DNA of 64,000 bases, from positions 62,001 to 126,000 of the forward strand of contig JAIOZY010000007.1 in the NCBI GenBank assembly GCA_021740385.1, written 5' to 3'. Shown piece after piece: positions 1-9,911 of the stretch. A program made the position numbers and the translations under genes. Within the stretch, counting starts at the first letter, position 1. Each line of letters opens with the position of its first letter. The notes below the pieces were generated by a model. The model saw only the letters and a list, made by a program, of their open reading frames with translations. It did no database searches and was not told the origin of the DNA. Source of the DNA: Prolixibacteraceae bacterium (GTDB taxonomy: Bacteria; Bacteroidota; Bacteroidia; Bacteroidales; Prolixibacteraceae).

Positions 1-3000
1 CACGTAATATGTTGTGCCGGCGGTTAGCCCTGTTATTCCCGATGAAAAGTATCCTGTTGAAAAGGTTACACCTTCATTGGTATTCGAACCGGCTGTTGTA
101 GACATTCCCGTGGTATTCCAGCAAACCCCATAAGCTGTAATTTCTTCTGGATATCCCAAATCGGTAATATTCCCGTTACCCGTGGCTGTGTTTGTTGTGA
201 TGCTGGTTACAGCCTGGGTTATAATGGTTGGCGGTGCGTATCCTACAGGGTCAGTGCCTTCTTTGTATTCATAAGCGCCCATATCGATGGTTCCGGGTTG
301 GGTATGGTTGGTTTTCGATAGTTTGCGGCCGTAACCTTCGCCCCGGATATCGAAAGGTTCGTTGTTGTAACTGTCGTTACCGGCATCGGCGCAGGGCGAT
401 CTTCCCTTTATGCGGAAGTCGCCATTGGCTGCATCCACAAAATGCGGGTTGGAAGTTATGCAATTTGCATCAGCATTTAGTGTGCCTCCATCATTATAAA
501 TATCATTGGTATCGTTGCTGTAACAAGTGTAGTTTAATGTAGTGGTTCCGGCGCCATTAATATAAATCTCATTTCCGTTAAATGTTGAAGTATTGCCATA
601 TACAATACAGTTGTTTAAGGTTGGTGATGAATTAAAATTTCCCATTCCGCCCCCGAATTCTGCATGATTTCTGCTAATAGTAACGTTGTTTAGGATGGGT
701 GAAGAATTTTCATTACAGATACCACCCCCATGCCTTGATGAATTATTTTGGATGGAAACATTTGTCAGTATTGGTCTTGAATCTACATTGAAAATACCGC
801 TGCCGTGATTACTGTTGATTGTTACATTGTTCAGGCTTGGAGAAGAATTATCATTGTATATACCGTTACCTTTATTACTGCTAATTGCTACATTGATCAG
901 GCTTGGAGAAGAATTAACATTGCATATACCGTTATCATGGTTGCTTCTGATTGAAACATCGTTTAGGTTTGGAGAAGAATTTTCATTGTATATGCCGGTT
1001 TCACTATTATTGTTGATTGTTACATCGAAGAGGCTTGGAGAAGAATTTTTATTATAAATCCCTCCACAAAAAAAATATGCAACATTATCACTGATTGTTA
1101 CATTTTTAAAGTTTGGAGAAGAATTTTCATTATACATACCTCCGCCACAATTTGCCCAGTTCCTGTGTAGGGTTACATTGATTAGGTTTGGAGAAGAATT
1201 ATTATTATAAATTCCTGCACCATCTGAATAGGTATAGTTATCGTTAACATTTACATTGATTAGGGTTGGTGATGATTTGTCATTATACATTCCACCCCCA
1301 TAATTGGCCATACTGTAATCAATTGTTACATTAGTCAGGGTTGGAGAAGAGTTTTTACAATTATACATCCCTCCTCCATGTTCACGGGCAAAATTTTCAA
1401 TAAAGGTAATATTGGTTAAGGTTGGAGAAGAATTTTTATTAAACATTCCACCACCATTACAATAAGTATCATCACCATAGGCATAACCCCTCTTAATGGT
1501 TACTCCATCTAAAAGGGCAGCCGAAGTAATATTGTCGTTAAAAAATACATTAAAGCAGTCATCTTTGGAATTGAACCGGTGTCCAATATTACCACTGAGA
1601 ATGGTTTCATTGATTTCTCTGTAACCAAAATCGGTTCGTTCATCAACAGCATTTTCGTTACCGTGAAAACCACCGTATATTTTCACACCTTCTTTCATCG
1701 AAAAATGGTCAAAACGTGAAGTGCCGGGTTTGTATGTGCCAGCGGCAATCCATATCTGGTCGCCGCTTATTGCCGCGCTATGTGCATCTTGTAACGAAGT
1801 ATAAGCATTAGCCCACGATATTCCATTGTTTGCACCCGTAGCATTATCGTTCACATAAAATATTAAATAAATTTCAGCAGGGTCGGTGCCTGCTTTGTAT
1901 TCGTAAGCCCCCATGTCGATGGTTCCCTGCTTGCGGTTAAAACCTGAACCACGGATATCGTATGGTTCATTGTTGAAACTGTCATTACCTGTATCCACGC
2001 AAAGGGAATTGCCCGTAAGTCGATAATCGCCATTAGTTGCATCCGCAAAGTGAGGGTTTGTAGTGATGCAGTTCTCATCGGCGGTTAGCGTTCCATAAAT
2101 ATCTTTTATTCCGTTGCCATAACAGGAGAAGTATAGCGTTACAGTTCCTTCGTAGTTGTAAATTTCATTCCCCCTGTTTGATGCAGTATTTCCCCATAAT
2201 ATACAGTTGTTCAAAGTTGGAGAAGAAAAAATATTACATATACCTCCACCATCTGATGCAGAATTACCAAAGAAAGTAACATTGGTAAGGCAGGTTGATG
2301 CCCCATAGATATTATATATACCACCGCCTCCTCTGGCCTTGTTATTGCAGAAAGTTACATTCGTGAGATTTGGGATTGACTCATTGTTATTATACAATCC
2401 TCCTCCTCCTCCAGCTGAATTTTTGCTAAATGTTACATTGTTAAGGTTTGGCGAAGAATGATCATTGTGCATTCCACCACCATAATACTGTGGAGAAATT
2501 GATTTATTTGCATTACCGCCTGTAATGGTAACACCATCGAGCAATGCAGCACTGGTAAGACCATTGTCATTATTGCAAATAACATGGTAACAATTATCTT
2601 CGTTATTGGTTATGCTTAGTGTAGCTCCCGACCCAGTGATAACATCATCGCCATTAATATCGCCACTGAGGATAGTTTCATTTGCCTCCCCAACTCCATA
2701 ACCAGTACGCTGGTTAACAGCGGTTTCGTTACCTGCAAAGCCCCCGTATATTTTTACGTCTTCTATCATTGCAAAGTAGCTGTCGCGCGTAGTGCCGGGT
2801 TTGTAGGTGCCTGCGGCTATCCAAATCTGGTCGCCGGAAGTTGCTGCTCCAAGCGCTGTTTGTAAAGAGGTGTATGCGTTAGCCCACGATGTGCCATTGT
2901 TCGCTCCCGTGGCATTGCAATCAACATAAATGGTGGAAGCTGATGTTACTTTCAGGAATGTAAGAAGTATTATCGAAATTAAGGTAATTAGCTTTTTCAT
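1..3000 (-). CDS. Secreted right-handed beta-helix repeat protein, partial (3' end outside window)
   Basis: The reading frame opens at ATG 3000 and stays open for 1000 codons to base 1, so only the N-terminal part is present. Residues 1-21 are a signal peptide (MKKLITLISIILLTFLKVTS). Two similar modules follow, near residues 24-370 and 375-910. Each opens with a YVD/YVN...NATGANNG segment and a GDQIWIAAGTYKPG motif, continues with GGG(M/I)YN..SSP.L.NVT-type coils of 22-26 residues, and closes with an N.CI...P.F.DA.NGD.R segment and GTIDMGAYEYK. This is the architecture of parallel beta-helix, choice-of-anchor-Q proteins. From about residue 920 a fibronectin-III-like repeat ends in TAGTTYYV. 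The missing C-terminus would probably hold more such repeats and a sorting domain (inference). Role: cell-surface or secreted adhesin or carbohydrate-binding protein; the exact function is unknown. Confidence 0.8.
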   Translation of the reverse strand, partial: MKKLITLISIILLTFLKVTSASTIYVDCNATGANNGTSWANAYTSLQTALGAATSGDQIWIAAGTYKPGTTRDSYFAMIEDVKIYGGFAGNETAVNQRTGYGVGEANETILSGDINGDDVITGSGATLSITNNEDNCYHVICNNDNGLTSAALLDGVTITGGNANKSISPQYYGGGMHNDHSSPNLNNVTFSKNSAGGGGGLYNNNESIPNLTNVTFCNNKARGGGGIYNIYGASTCLTNVTFFGNSASDGGGICNIFSSPTLNNCILWGNTASNRGNEIYNYEGTVTLYFSCYGNGIKDIYGTLTADENCITTNPHFADATNGDYRLTGNSLCVDTGNDSFNNEPYDIRGSGFNRKQGTIDMGAYEYKAGTDPAEIYLIFYVNDNATGANNGISWANAYTSLQDAHSAAISGDQIWIAAGTYKPGTSRFDHFSMKEGVKIYGGFHGNENAVDERTDFGYREINETILSGNIGHRFNSKDDCFNVFFNDNITSAALLDGVTIKRGYAYGDDTYCNGGGMFNKNSSPTLTNITFIENFAREHGGGMYNCKNSSPTLTNVTIDYSMANYGGGMYNDKSSPTLINVNVNDNYTYSDGAGIYNNNSSPNLINVTLHRNWANCGGGMYNENSSPNFKNVTISDNVAYFFCGGIYNKNSSPSLFDVTINNNSETGIYNENSSPNLNDVSIRSNHDNGICNVNSSPSLINVAISSNKGNGIYNDNSSPSLNNVTINSNHGSGIFNVDSRPILTNVSIQNNSSRHGGGICNENSSPILNNVTISRNHAEFGGGMGNFNSSPTLNNCIVYGNTSTFNGNEIYINGAGTTTLNYTCYSNDTNDIYNDGGTLNADANCITSNPHFVDAANGDFRIKGRSPCADAGNDSYNNEPFDIRGEGYGRKLSKTNHTQPGTIDMGAYEYKEGTDPVGYAPPTIITQAVTSITTNTATGNGNITDLGYPEEITAYGVCWNTTGMSTTAGSNTNEGVTFSTGYFSSGITGLTAGTTYYV
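700..1200 (-). repeat. Tandem 66-78 bp repeats encoding beta-helix coils
   Basis: The decamer ggagaagaat (plus strand) recurs at 839, 905, 971 and 1037, exactly 66 bp apart, and again at 1115 and 1190 (78 and 75 bp). Each unit encodes one beta-helix coil of 22, 26 or 25 residues with the core NSSP.L.(N/D)V(T/S)I. The exact 66-bp spacing suggests recent expansion by tandem duplication. Confidence 0.8.
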
Positions 3001-3161
3001 GTAAATGGAATAATTTCAAACGATCAACCGCAAATTACATTATAAATTTATATTAATGAAAAAATACCCCCGGGATTTTTGAGGTTTTATGAACAAGGTA
3101 ATTAACTATATGTATGTTCATCAGGTTCATCCGGAATTGCAAATTCAGGTAAGCAAATTTT

Positions 3162-4286
3162 TCAATTAAGGAAATCGGCAAAATTACCGGGATGGACAAC
3201 ATTCGTTTCGTTACTGGGGTATGCTTTCAGGAAGCTTGCCGGGAATTTAACTTTTTTCAGCGGGTTCCATTTTATTTCGAAAGCTTTTAATATGCCGTCT
3301 TTTTCTTCGATATAATCAATCTCTTGTTGTGCATGGGTTCTCCAAAAATAACAATTAGAATAATCGTTGGCGTAAGCCAGAAATTTTTTGCGCTCCGAAA
3401 TAAAGTAATTTTCCCATAGCGCACCTATATCTGTCCTTGAACTTACCGGTGAAAAGTTCCCGATTACAGTATTGCGTATCCCATTGTCGTAGAAATAAAT
3501 TTTGCGGCTTTTTTTTATTTCGTTCCTTAAATTCCGGCTTAAACCGTATAAGCGAAAAACGATAAAGGCCTTTTCAAGCATGTCGATGTATTTTTCGATG
3601 GTTTGAATATCGGCGCCAACCGTTTGTGCCAGTTCGCCATACGATACCTCGTTGCTAACCTGGAAAGCCAGTGCCCTGACCAGCTTCTCAATAATCTGGG
3701 GTTTTTTGATTTGCTCATGAATCAACAGGTCTTTGTATAGATAGTTGCTTGTAAGAAGCTGAAGCAGTTCATGCTCGTTTCCTTTCTTTTCAACTATTTC
3801 GGGGTAGCTGCCGAAGATGAGCCTGTGATTTAACAAGCCTTTTTCAGAAATTGGGTCGTAATGGTTTATTAATTCGTTGTAACTTAGCGGGAAAAGTAAG
3901 TATTCCCATTTCCGTCCGGTTAAGGGTTCGTTTACTGCATTCAGCAAATCAAACGAGGAAGAGCCGGTTGCAATAACCTGTATGCCCGGGATATGATCTG
4001 CCATTATTTTCAGGGTTAACCCAATGTTATTAATGTACTGCGCTTCATCAATGATTACCAGCTTGTGATTGCCAACAAGCGATTTTAAATGGCTGATGGA
4101 ATGCTTGCCCAATTCTTCGCGTGTTATATAATCATCGCCTGAGAACCAGATGGCATCTAAACCTGATTTTTTTACAATCTTCTTCACTAATGTAGTTTTT
4201 CCCGTTTGCCTTGCTCCGATAAGCACAATCACCTTCCCCCGGAAAAATTTGCTTGTGAGTTGTTTTTCTAATTCCCGTTGTATCAT
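3162..4286 (-). CDS. AAA ATPase with C-terminal DUF4143 domain (copy A)
   Basis: A 374-residue protein. It has Walker A GARQTGKTT at residues 24-32, Walker B LVIIDEAQYI and a sensor-like ATGSSS segment. A winged-helix-like middle region follows, then a DUF4143 C-terminus with an EIDYIE...AFEIKW pattern resembling a PD-(D/E)XK nuclease core. Family members are widespread single-gene ATPases of unsettled function, sometimes suspected to belong to toxin-antitoxin or defence systems. It stands alone, with no partner in the same direction. A second, divergent member lies at 45271-46485. Two imperfect palindromes sit 29-87 bp upstream of the ATG and may bind a regulator. Confidence 0.85.
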   Translation of the reverse strand: MIQRELEKQLTSKFFRGKVIVLIGARQTGKTTLVKKIVKKSGLDAIWFSGDDYITREELGKHSISHLKSLVGNHKLVIIDEAQYINNIGLTLKIMADHIPGIQVIATGSSSFDLLNAVNEPLTGRKWEYLLFPLSYNELINHYDPISEKGLLNHRLIFGSYPEIVEKKGNEHELLQLLTSNYLYKDLLIHEQIKKPQIIEKLVRALAFQVSNEVSYGELAQTVGADIQTIEKYIDMLEKAFIVFRLYGLSRNLRNEIKKSRKIYFYDNGIRNTVIGNFSPVSSRTDIGALWENYFISERKKFLAYANDYSNCYFWRTHAQQEIDYIEEKDGILKAFEIKWNPLKKVKFPASFLKAYPSNETNVVHPGNFADFLN

Positions 4287-4314
4287 AAAATAACACTTTT
4301 GTGTAAAAATAATG

Positions 4315-4372
4315 AATTACCCGATTTAAATCAAGTAATTTATGTGAATTAGTCGATTGTAGTCAAGTAAAT
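4315..4372. promoter_or_regulatory. Pair of imperfect palindromes upstream of DUF4143 ATPase A
   Basis: Palindrome 1 spans 4315-4340, centred on GATTTAAATC, with 11 of 13 base pairs symmetric. Palindrome 2 (4347-4372) has core GATTGTAGTC and is weaker. Their 22-bp cores (4317-4338 and 4349-4370) match at 17 of 22 positions and are offset by 32 bp, about three helical turns. The position just upstream of the start codon fits an operator. Binding is inferred. Confidence 0.5.
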
Positions 4373-4510
4373 TATAAAATAATCAAGATAAAGTTTGCGA
4401 AAAATTCTTCAGTTTATAAGAAAAATCGTTGTTTGTTCTGGCGGAAATGCAAATTGAGGTTAGCAGGAAAACCTGTAGACCTTACATTCTTGTTCGGCTG
4501 TCGGATCACT

Positions 4511-7285
4511 TTATTCTTCCGTAATCGTCGGGTCGCAACAATACGTTCGTATAATTCGCTTGTCTTCAGGAAACAATAACCGTATACGCACCTCAACCCG
4601 CCGAATGTCGTCGTAATCGTAGTACCCGTTGTTGCTGGGGTTGTTCACAGCCGGGTAGGGGTTTTGCGGGTTTTGGATATCGGAGTGCCTGCGCCCCTGG
4701 GTAATGATGATGATGTCGGCATCGTTGTACGAAATATCATTATCGGGCAGGGCTACTTTGCCTTGTTCGAGAAAATGCCGGAAGCTTTCCGAGTTGGTTA
4801 AACGCTTGTAAATTTCTTTGTAGCCAAACCAGGCCCTCAGGCGCGAGAGGTTGGTGTTTTTTTCCGAGCGTTCGGCTGTTATGCCCAGCTTGCAACCGTT
4901 ATCGCCATCTTCGTTTAGCTCAATTGAGCACGGTTTTATTTCAGTAATTACTTTGTTTTGCTCATCAATTTTGGGTGGGATGATTTTTACGTGGTCAGTA
5001 ACAAATTCCTCGTTTTGCAGGTAGCTCGAGGCACGGTATTCAACCGTATCGCCAATGTACCAGCCACGGGTTACTTCGCGTTGGTCCGAAACGGCAAAAA
5101 TTTCAACCAGCAGCTTCGGTTTGTGCTCTTTGTGCAGTTTTAAAAAGTCGAAATACTTGTATTTGATGGTATCGGTCAGTATCCTCAAATTTTCATCAAC
5201 CTTTTTGGCGTATTGCTGGTACTGTTCAATGCGTTTGCGGCGTCCTTCCATGCGTTCGGCCAATCTTGCCCTGAACCCGGGCCTGTCGCCCCAGTACAAG
5301 TTGTTGGGATGTAGCTCAATCCAGCGGGCATTGGCAATGGAGTAGGTGAGGCCATCGTCCTTTTTAATCGGGAAGAGCGGATTTTCCCAGGTAAAAGCTT
5401 TGTAGTCGCTCTTGTGCCTTTTTATATCGCTTACCGGTTTGTACAGGTCGTTGGTAACGGTTACTTCAAATCCTTCGTGTAGTTTTTTCAGGTCGCGTTC
5501 CAGGTTTTCAGTTGTATTTACTTCCCAGTAGCCGGTTTGGAAGTAGGCAATTGAACGGTGTTTGGGCGGAATGTCGAGAATGCGCGGGCACGGTTTTTTC
5601 CGCTCCCATGCTTTGGTGATGTATACCGTATCGTACATTATTGTATCTCCGGTGAGTTTGTGTATCGGTAAGGAATTGAATTTTTCAGAAAGCTGAGATA
5701 ATACTTCGGCTCCTATGATTGGATTTTGATGGCTCTCTTTATCGGATGGGTTAGTTTCATTTTCAATTCTGTTATATCCGGTAAAGATGTAGCTTGAATC
5801 GGTTTCGCAATCGTAAACCGATGCATCGGAGCCACCTTTTACCTTGTATTTCAGTCCCGCGTAAAGCTCAAACGAAGCAGTTGATGCATACACGGTTTCC
5901 CCGTTTTTACCAACAAGTTCAATCACCGGTTCTATGATGTTTTGTTCGCCCTGCGGGCATTTGTCAATCAGTTGTACGGTATATTTGGCCACAAAGGGCA
6001 TATTGGCGCCAAACAGGTCGTAGCCACCGTAGCTTATTTGCGGGTTATTGTCCGACCAGATAAAGGCTTGTGGCGTTAGCGTGTTGGCTTTGTTTGCATA
6101 ATAAAACGGGAATTTTTGGTTGTTGCTGTCGTTAACAACAATGTTTTCTTCGCTTTGGTGAACGTTTATCAATATTTTTGAAAAAGGCTTGATTGCCGAA
6201 GCATAAATTTGATATCCGCCGTTTTCGTTAAATTCAACGGGTACTTCATAAATGTCGAAATTCCCTGTTTTATCCGAAGAAAAACAGAGCGTATTATCGG
6301 GGCCAATGTGAGGGGTGCAAGAGTTGTATTCGTTGTTAATTTCATTTACCGCTTTAGGTGTTTGCCATTCTTCCCCGTTGAAATAACTGTAGTAAATGTT
6401 CAATACGGAATCGGTTTCATCGGTGCTGAATGAACCATCATCGAAGAGTTTCCGGTTCGACACAAAAAAGAGATGTTCTCCGTTGGCCGAAAGGGTGGGT
6501 TGCGATTCCCAGGTTTTGCCTGAGGAAAGCGTGTTAAGTCTCACGGGGTTTGTGAATTCACTTTCGAAGCGGTCGAGGCTCCATAAATCCTTGTATTCCC
6601 TGTCGGACGGCAATTGGATATTTGTAAACGGTTCACAGGCAACAATCATTTTGTTGTTGGCAATAGCTACGGCTCCTTTTCGGGCTTTGTTAAAAAGGGA
6701 ATAGTAATTTTCAAAAACCGGGTTGTTCGATTTTATTTCAAATTTCACCGGTGCACCCCAGCCTTCGTTCAGTAGTTTTCCCGTGTTAATTGCGCGTTCG
6801 GAATAGTACAATTGGAAATAGTAGTTTGAGTTGGGATAATATGTGTAAGCCTGATCGTATTTCGAGGAGGTAAACCACAGGCGTTCTTTTTTTCCGCTGT
6901 CGAGGTATTCAATAAACGGAGCCATCTCTTTGTACTGGTGCCCGGCTTTTTGCAACAGGCTGTATTTTTCAAAACTTACGCCTGTTTGGCCGGATAAGGC
7001 CTGAGGCGAATTAACCATATTGCCAAGGTTGTGGTCGGGTATGTTTTTGGCAACCACGGTTTCAGGCTCTGTTTGTGTAATTTGTGTGGCTGTTTTGCAA
7101 CCGGTAAAAAACAAAATGAGCAGGAAAACCAAAAGACAAAAGAAGATGCCCCGGGACGGAAATATTTTTGGCTGATAATGAATTACGGTTATGCCGTTTT
7201 CAGCGTTAACGGTAATGGAATCATTTTTATTCTCTGACAAAGTCCGATACATTGTATTCTGGTAATTATAGACTTTTTTCATCAT
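4511..7285 (-). CDS. Large PD40 (WD40-like) repeat lipoprotein
   Basis: A 924-residue protein, last of a three-gene envelope cluster; its ATG lies 15 bp after the stop of the gene at 7301-9805. About 45 cytoplasmic residues precede a hydrophobic segment ending in the lipobox-like FFTGC, which is a long leader for a lipoprotein, so the true start may be an internal Met such as MYRTLSE. Residues of roughly 220-400 contain PD40 propeller blades (WESQPTLSANGEHLFFVSNR and TPHIGPDNTLCFSSDKTG). The C-terminal half has charged and coil-rich stretches and no family I recognise. A surface or periplasmic scaffold is plausible; the function is unknown. Confidence 0.75.
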   Translation of the reverse strand: MMKKVYNYQNTMYRTLSENKNDSITVNAENGITVIHYQPKIFPSRGIFFCLLVFLLILFFTGCKTATQITQTEPETVVAKNIPDHNLGNMVNSPQALSGQTGVSFEKYSLLQKAGHQYKEMAPFIEYLDSGKKERLWFTSSKYDQAYTYYPNSNYYFQLYYSERAINTGKLLNEGWGAPVKFEIKSNNPVFENYYSLFNKARKGAVAIANNKMIVACEPFTNIQLPSDREYKDLWSLDRFESEFTNPVRLNTLSSGKTWESQPTLSANGEHLFFVSNRKLFDDGSFSTDETDSVLNIYYSYFNGEEWQTPKAVNEINNEYNSCTPHIGPDNTLCFSSDKTGNFDIYEVPVEFNENGGYQIYASAIKPFSKILINVHQSEENIVVNDSNNQKFPFYYANKANTLTPQAFIWSDNNPQISYGGYDLFGANMPFVAKYTVQLIDKCPQGEQNIIEPVIELVGKNGETVYASTASFELYAGLKYKVKGGSDASVYDCETDSSYIFTGYNRIENETNPSDKESHQNPIIGAEVLSQLSEKFNSLPIHKLTGDTIMYDTVYITKAWERKKPCPRILDIPPKHRSIAYFQTGYWEVNTTENLERDLKKLHEGFEVTVTNDLYKPVSDIKRHKSDYKAFTWENPLFPIKKDDGLTYSIANARWIELHPNNLYWGDRPGFRARLAERMEGRRKRIEQYQQYAKKVDENLRILTDTIKYKYFDFLKLHKEHKPKLLVEIFAVSDQREVTRGWYIGDTVEYRASSYLQNEEFVTDHVKIIPPKIDEQNKVITEIKPCSIELNEDGDNGCKLGITAERSEKNTNLSRLRAWFGYKEIYKRLTNSESFRHFLEQGKVALPDNDISYNDADIIIITQGRRHSDIQNPQNPYPAVNNPSNNGYYDYDDIRRVEVRIRLLFPEDKRIIRTYCCDPTITEE

Positions 7286-7300
7286 AATTGGTTTGTTTTT

Positions 7301-9805
7301 TTAGTCGGTTACAATTGTTAACGGGTAGCCCACTTCATATTTCACCAAAGCCAGGTGAAGCAGGTTGTCGGTATTTTTTCCGTGGTCGAATCCGCTGATA
7401 TACAGCAATGCCACATCGCAGAGCCCGCCATAAACATCGTTCGTCAGGCCTTGTTCTCTGTTTGTATTTGGGTTCCAGATTATATAAACTCCACCTAAAA
7501 CCAGGTCAATCCCATTGGTAAAGGAGAAACCGGATTTATTCCTGGAGTTGTTCCAGAATTCACCATTAATTTCGTTCGGGTTAAATGTAAACCTGACAGC
7601 GTTGTCGTACGACATGAACCCGTTTACATCGAAAATTTTCCGAATGATTTCTTCCCTTCTGGTTGAAAATCCATCGGGTGTCAGAAGCGTATCGACCGGT
7701 ACTTCTGTTATGTATGAAAAGCGGTTGAGTGTTGAATTTACAAGGTATAACTTCGGGATTTGCTGGTTGCCGTAGTCCGTATCCCAGGGTTCATCCACTT
7801 CAAAATAAAACGTGCCCGGGGCATCGGGCGAAGGCACCAGCCTGTTGCCAATAGATTGAACCTGGTATTCCCCACCTTCATCGGTATATCGTTTCAGGTT
7901 AATTTTCCGGCCATATTTTTCATCGTTCGGGTCGTAACCCAGTTTGTAAACATCATAATAAGCGGTTGTTTTGCTTTCAGATATCTGGCTGAAGGCAAAA
8001 AGCGGTTCGTGCTCCGTTTCGCTAATTTCTACCTGTTTTACTTCTGCTTCAAGGTTTATTTCCTGGCTGCATATAAGCCGGTTGTCAAAACTGTATGCTT
8101 CAACCATAAAGCTGCCCCGGTATATGCTGCCGTGTCCTGAATTTATGTGCTCGTTTACATGGGGCGGGGTGAAGAATATTTCGAGAGGTATTGCGCCGAA
8201 TGTGTTCAGCGCTTCGTTGAAGATGGAAATGTCGCTGAAATATTGCTGGTCGCCACCGGTGTTTTGTTTGTAAATGTTAACATAAGCCCCTTCACAGTAT
8301 TCGGTAATGCCTTGAGGCATTGTAATAACAAAACTTGACAAAACGGGATTTCCACCCAGGTTGAAACAACTGTTCCGAAGTTGGCTGTTGGCCATCTTTT
8401 CGTTCAGTGTCCAGTTTTCATCAAAGGTTACGGTATCGAGGGGGGCAATGTCAATGGTTTCGCCTGTTCCTTTGTTTTCAAGTTCGGCTTTTTTTGTTGC
8501 AATCATAACGGGACAAAAATCGTTGCAGCCTTTACCCCTGAAGGTGAGCCTGAATGAGCATTCTTCAGTTTCAGATCCGTCATCGTTTTGTACCGATAAT
8601 ACCACTTCGAACGTTTCGTTGTAATTTTTTGCTGAGTCGGGCGAGAAATTGGCCGCGATTTCAAAACCGTCAAAACTGTTAAGGCTTAACGGTAAACCGG
8701 TTTCAGCGGGTTGAACAATGTTCCATGCCTTATTGGGGTTACCGTAGGCATCGGCATATTCATCTTCGAAACGTTGTATCCTTTCAACAAATAACCGGCA
8801 CCCTTCTGCCAGGTTAATGTCAATAATTTGTCCCAATTCCCCTGAGGTGAAATTGTCCCCGTCGCTGTTGTTTAATGAAGTGGAATAAATAATTGAAAGC
8901 ATTTCGGGGTAAATTTCATTTCCGCCAACCGGGCAGATGCATTTTACCGAGTTGTCGCAAATTTCGGCCTCAATAACAATGGTCACTTCTCCGCCGCCAT
9001 GTTCGTTTCCGTTCACATCGATGCACGAAACGGGGATATTGAATGTTGCGTTGTATGTGGTGTCAATTGCCGTTTCAGTACCAAAGGTGATATATAATGA
9101 TGTATCTTCTATTTCAATCATGCCATTTTCGTCGGGCTGCGGGTTTATTCCCATGCTTGCATTGACCCATATACTGTTTTTGGGGGTTAATAAGTCGGTT
9201 ATGTCAAACAGCAACCTGCCCGATGCATTTATGGTGATTTTGTTTCCGTAAATGTCAGAAACGCCCGATTCCATTGGCACGCAGGCTCCCAGATTATTTG
9301 TGAAAGATAAAGTGATGAGCGTATCGATGTTTTCGCAGCTCAAATCGACTTTTTTAGTATCTTCAAAATACTCGTTAAAATCGAAATTCACCTCGGTATC
9401 GCAGCACAAATAGCCCAGGTTGTTGGTTTGCCGGTAAATGGGTACACCGTTCGATGTGTTTTCAAACGTTGCCACTATGTAAATATCGCTTATGCCGCAT
9501 TCGCTGTTAGCCGGTTCAAAAATGAAACTGCCGTTACTATCGAGCGAGCCCTGAGCCAGCAACTTGTCGCCAACTGTTGTGTCGGTGCTTATCTTGTATA
9601 CCTGCACGCGGGCAAAAATGGCCGGGGCACTTTCAATAAGCTGGTTTTGTTCGTTGTATAAAAAGTAAGTTCCATTAATGGTGATGTGTATGTTTTCTTC
9701 ACCACAAAGCTGGCCGACTTTCTCCCTGGGTTCGCAGGTGTAAAAAAGCAGGGATGAAAAGATCAGTGCCAGGATTAAACTGCTATTTGAAGTTCTTTTT
9801 TTCAT
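7301..9805 (-). CDS. Large lipoprotein of unknown function
   Basis: An 834-residue protein with signal sequence MKKRTSNSSLILALIFSSLL and lipobox LLFYTC, so it is probably a lipid-anchored envelope protein. The body is rich in beta-strand-like segments and cysteines, with repeated short sandwich-like domains (a TYFLYNEQNQ...GSFIFEPANSECG region near the N-terminus resembles carboxypeptidase-regulatory or CNA-B-like folds). I do not recognise a named family. It is the middle gene of a cluster with a barrel-like protein (9912-10982) and a PD40 lipoprotein (4511-7285). The 16-bp gap to the downstream gene argues for co-transcription. Confidence 0.7.
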   Translation of the reverse strand: MKKRTSNSSLILALIFSSLLFYTCEPREKVGQLCGEENIHITINGTYFLYNEQNQLIESAPAIFARVQVYKISTDTTVGDKLLAQGSLDSNGSFIFEPANSECGISDIYIVATFENTSNGVPIYRQTNNLGYLCCDTEVNFDFNEYFEDTKKVDLSCENIDTLITLSFTNNLGACVPMESGVSDIYGNKITINASGRLLFDITDLLTPKNSIWVNASMGINPQPDENGMIEIEDTSLYITFGTETAIDTTYNATFNIPVSCIDVNGNEHGGGEVTIVIEAEICDNSVKCICPVGGNEIYPEMLSIIYSTSLNNSDGDNFTSGELGQIIDINLAEGCRLFVERIQRFEDEYADAYGNPNKAWNIVQPAETGLPLSLNSFDGFEIAANFSPDSAKNYNETFEVVLSVQNDDGSETEECSFRLTFRGKGCNDFCPVMIATKKAELENKGTGETIDIAPLDTVTFDENWTLNEKMANSQLRNSCFNLGGNPVLSSFVITMPQGITEYCEGAYVNIYKQNTGGDQQYFSDISIFNEALNTFGAIPLEIFFTPPHVNEHINSGHGSIYRGSFMVEAYSFDNRLICSQEINLEAEVKQVEISETEHEPLFAFSQISESKTTAYYDVYKLGYDPNDEKYGRKINLKRYTDEGGEYQVQSIGNRLVPSPDAPGTFYFEVDEPWDTDYGNQQIPKLYLVNSTLNRFSYITEVPVDTLLTPDGFSTRREEIIRKIFDVNGFMSYDNAVRFTFNPNEINGEFWNNSRNKSGFSFTNGIDLVLGGVYIIWNPNTNREQGLTNDVYGGLCDVALLYISGFDHGKNTDNLLHLALVKYEVGYPLTIVTD

Positions 9806-9911
9806 ACTATTAAAATTGTTTGTTTTAAAAGGTATAGTATGGAACTCGCATGTGTTTTAATCATGCTCTTGGGTGTAAATATATTACATGCTCGTTTCAT
9901 TTCATAATTGT

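Noticed and set aside
8937-9251. Plus-strand frames inside the minus-strand lipoprotein genes
   Set aside because: They are shadows of the longer minus-strand coding frames, which have signal peptides and consistent domain patterns.
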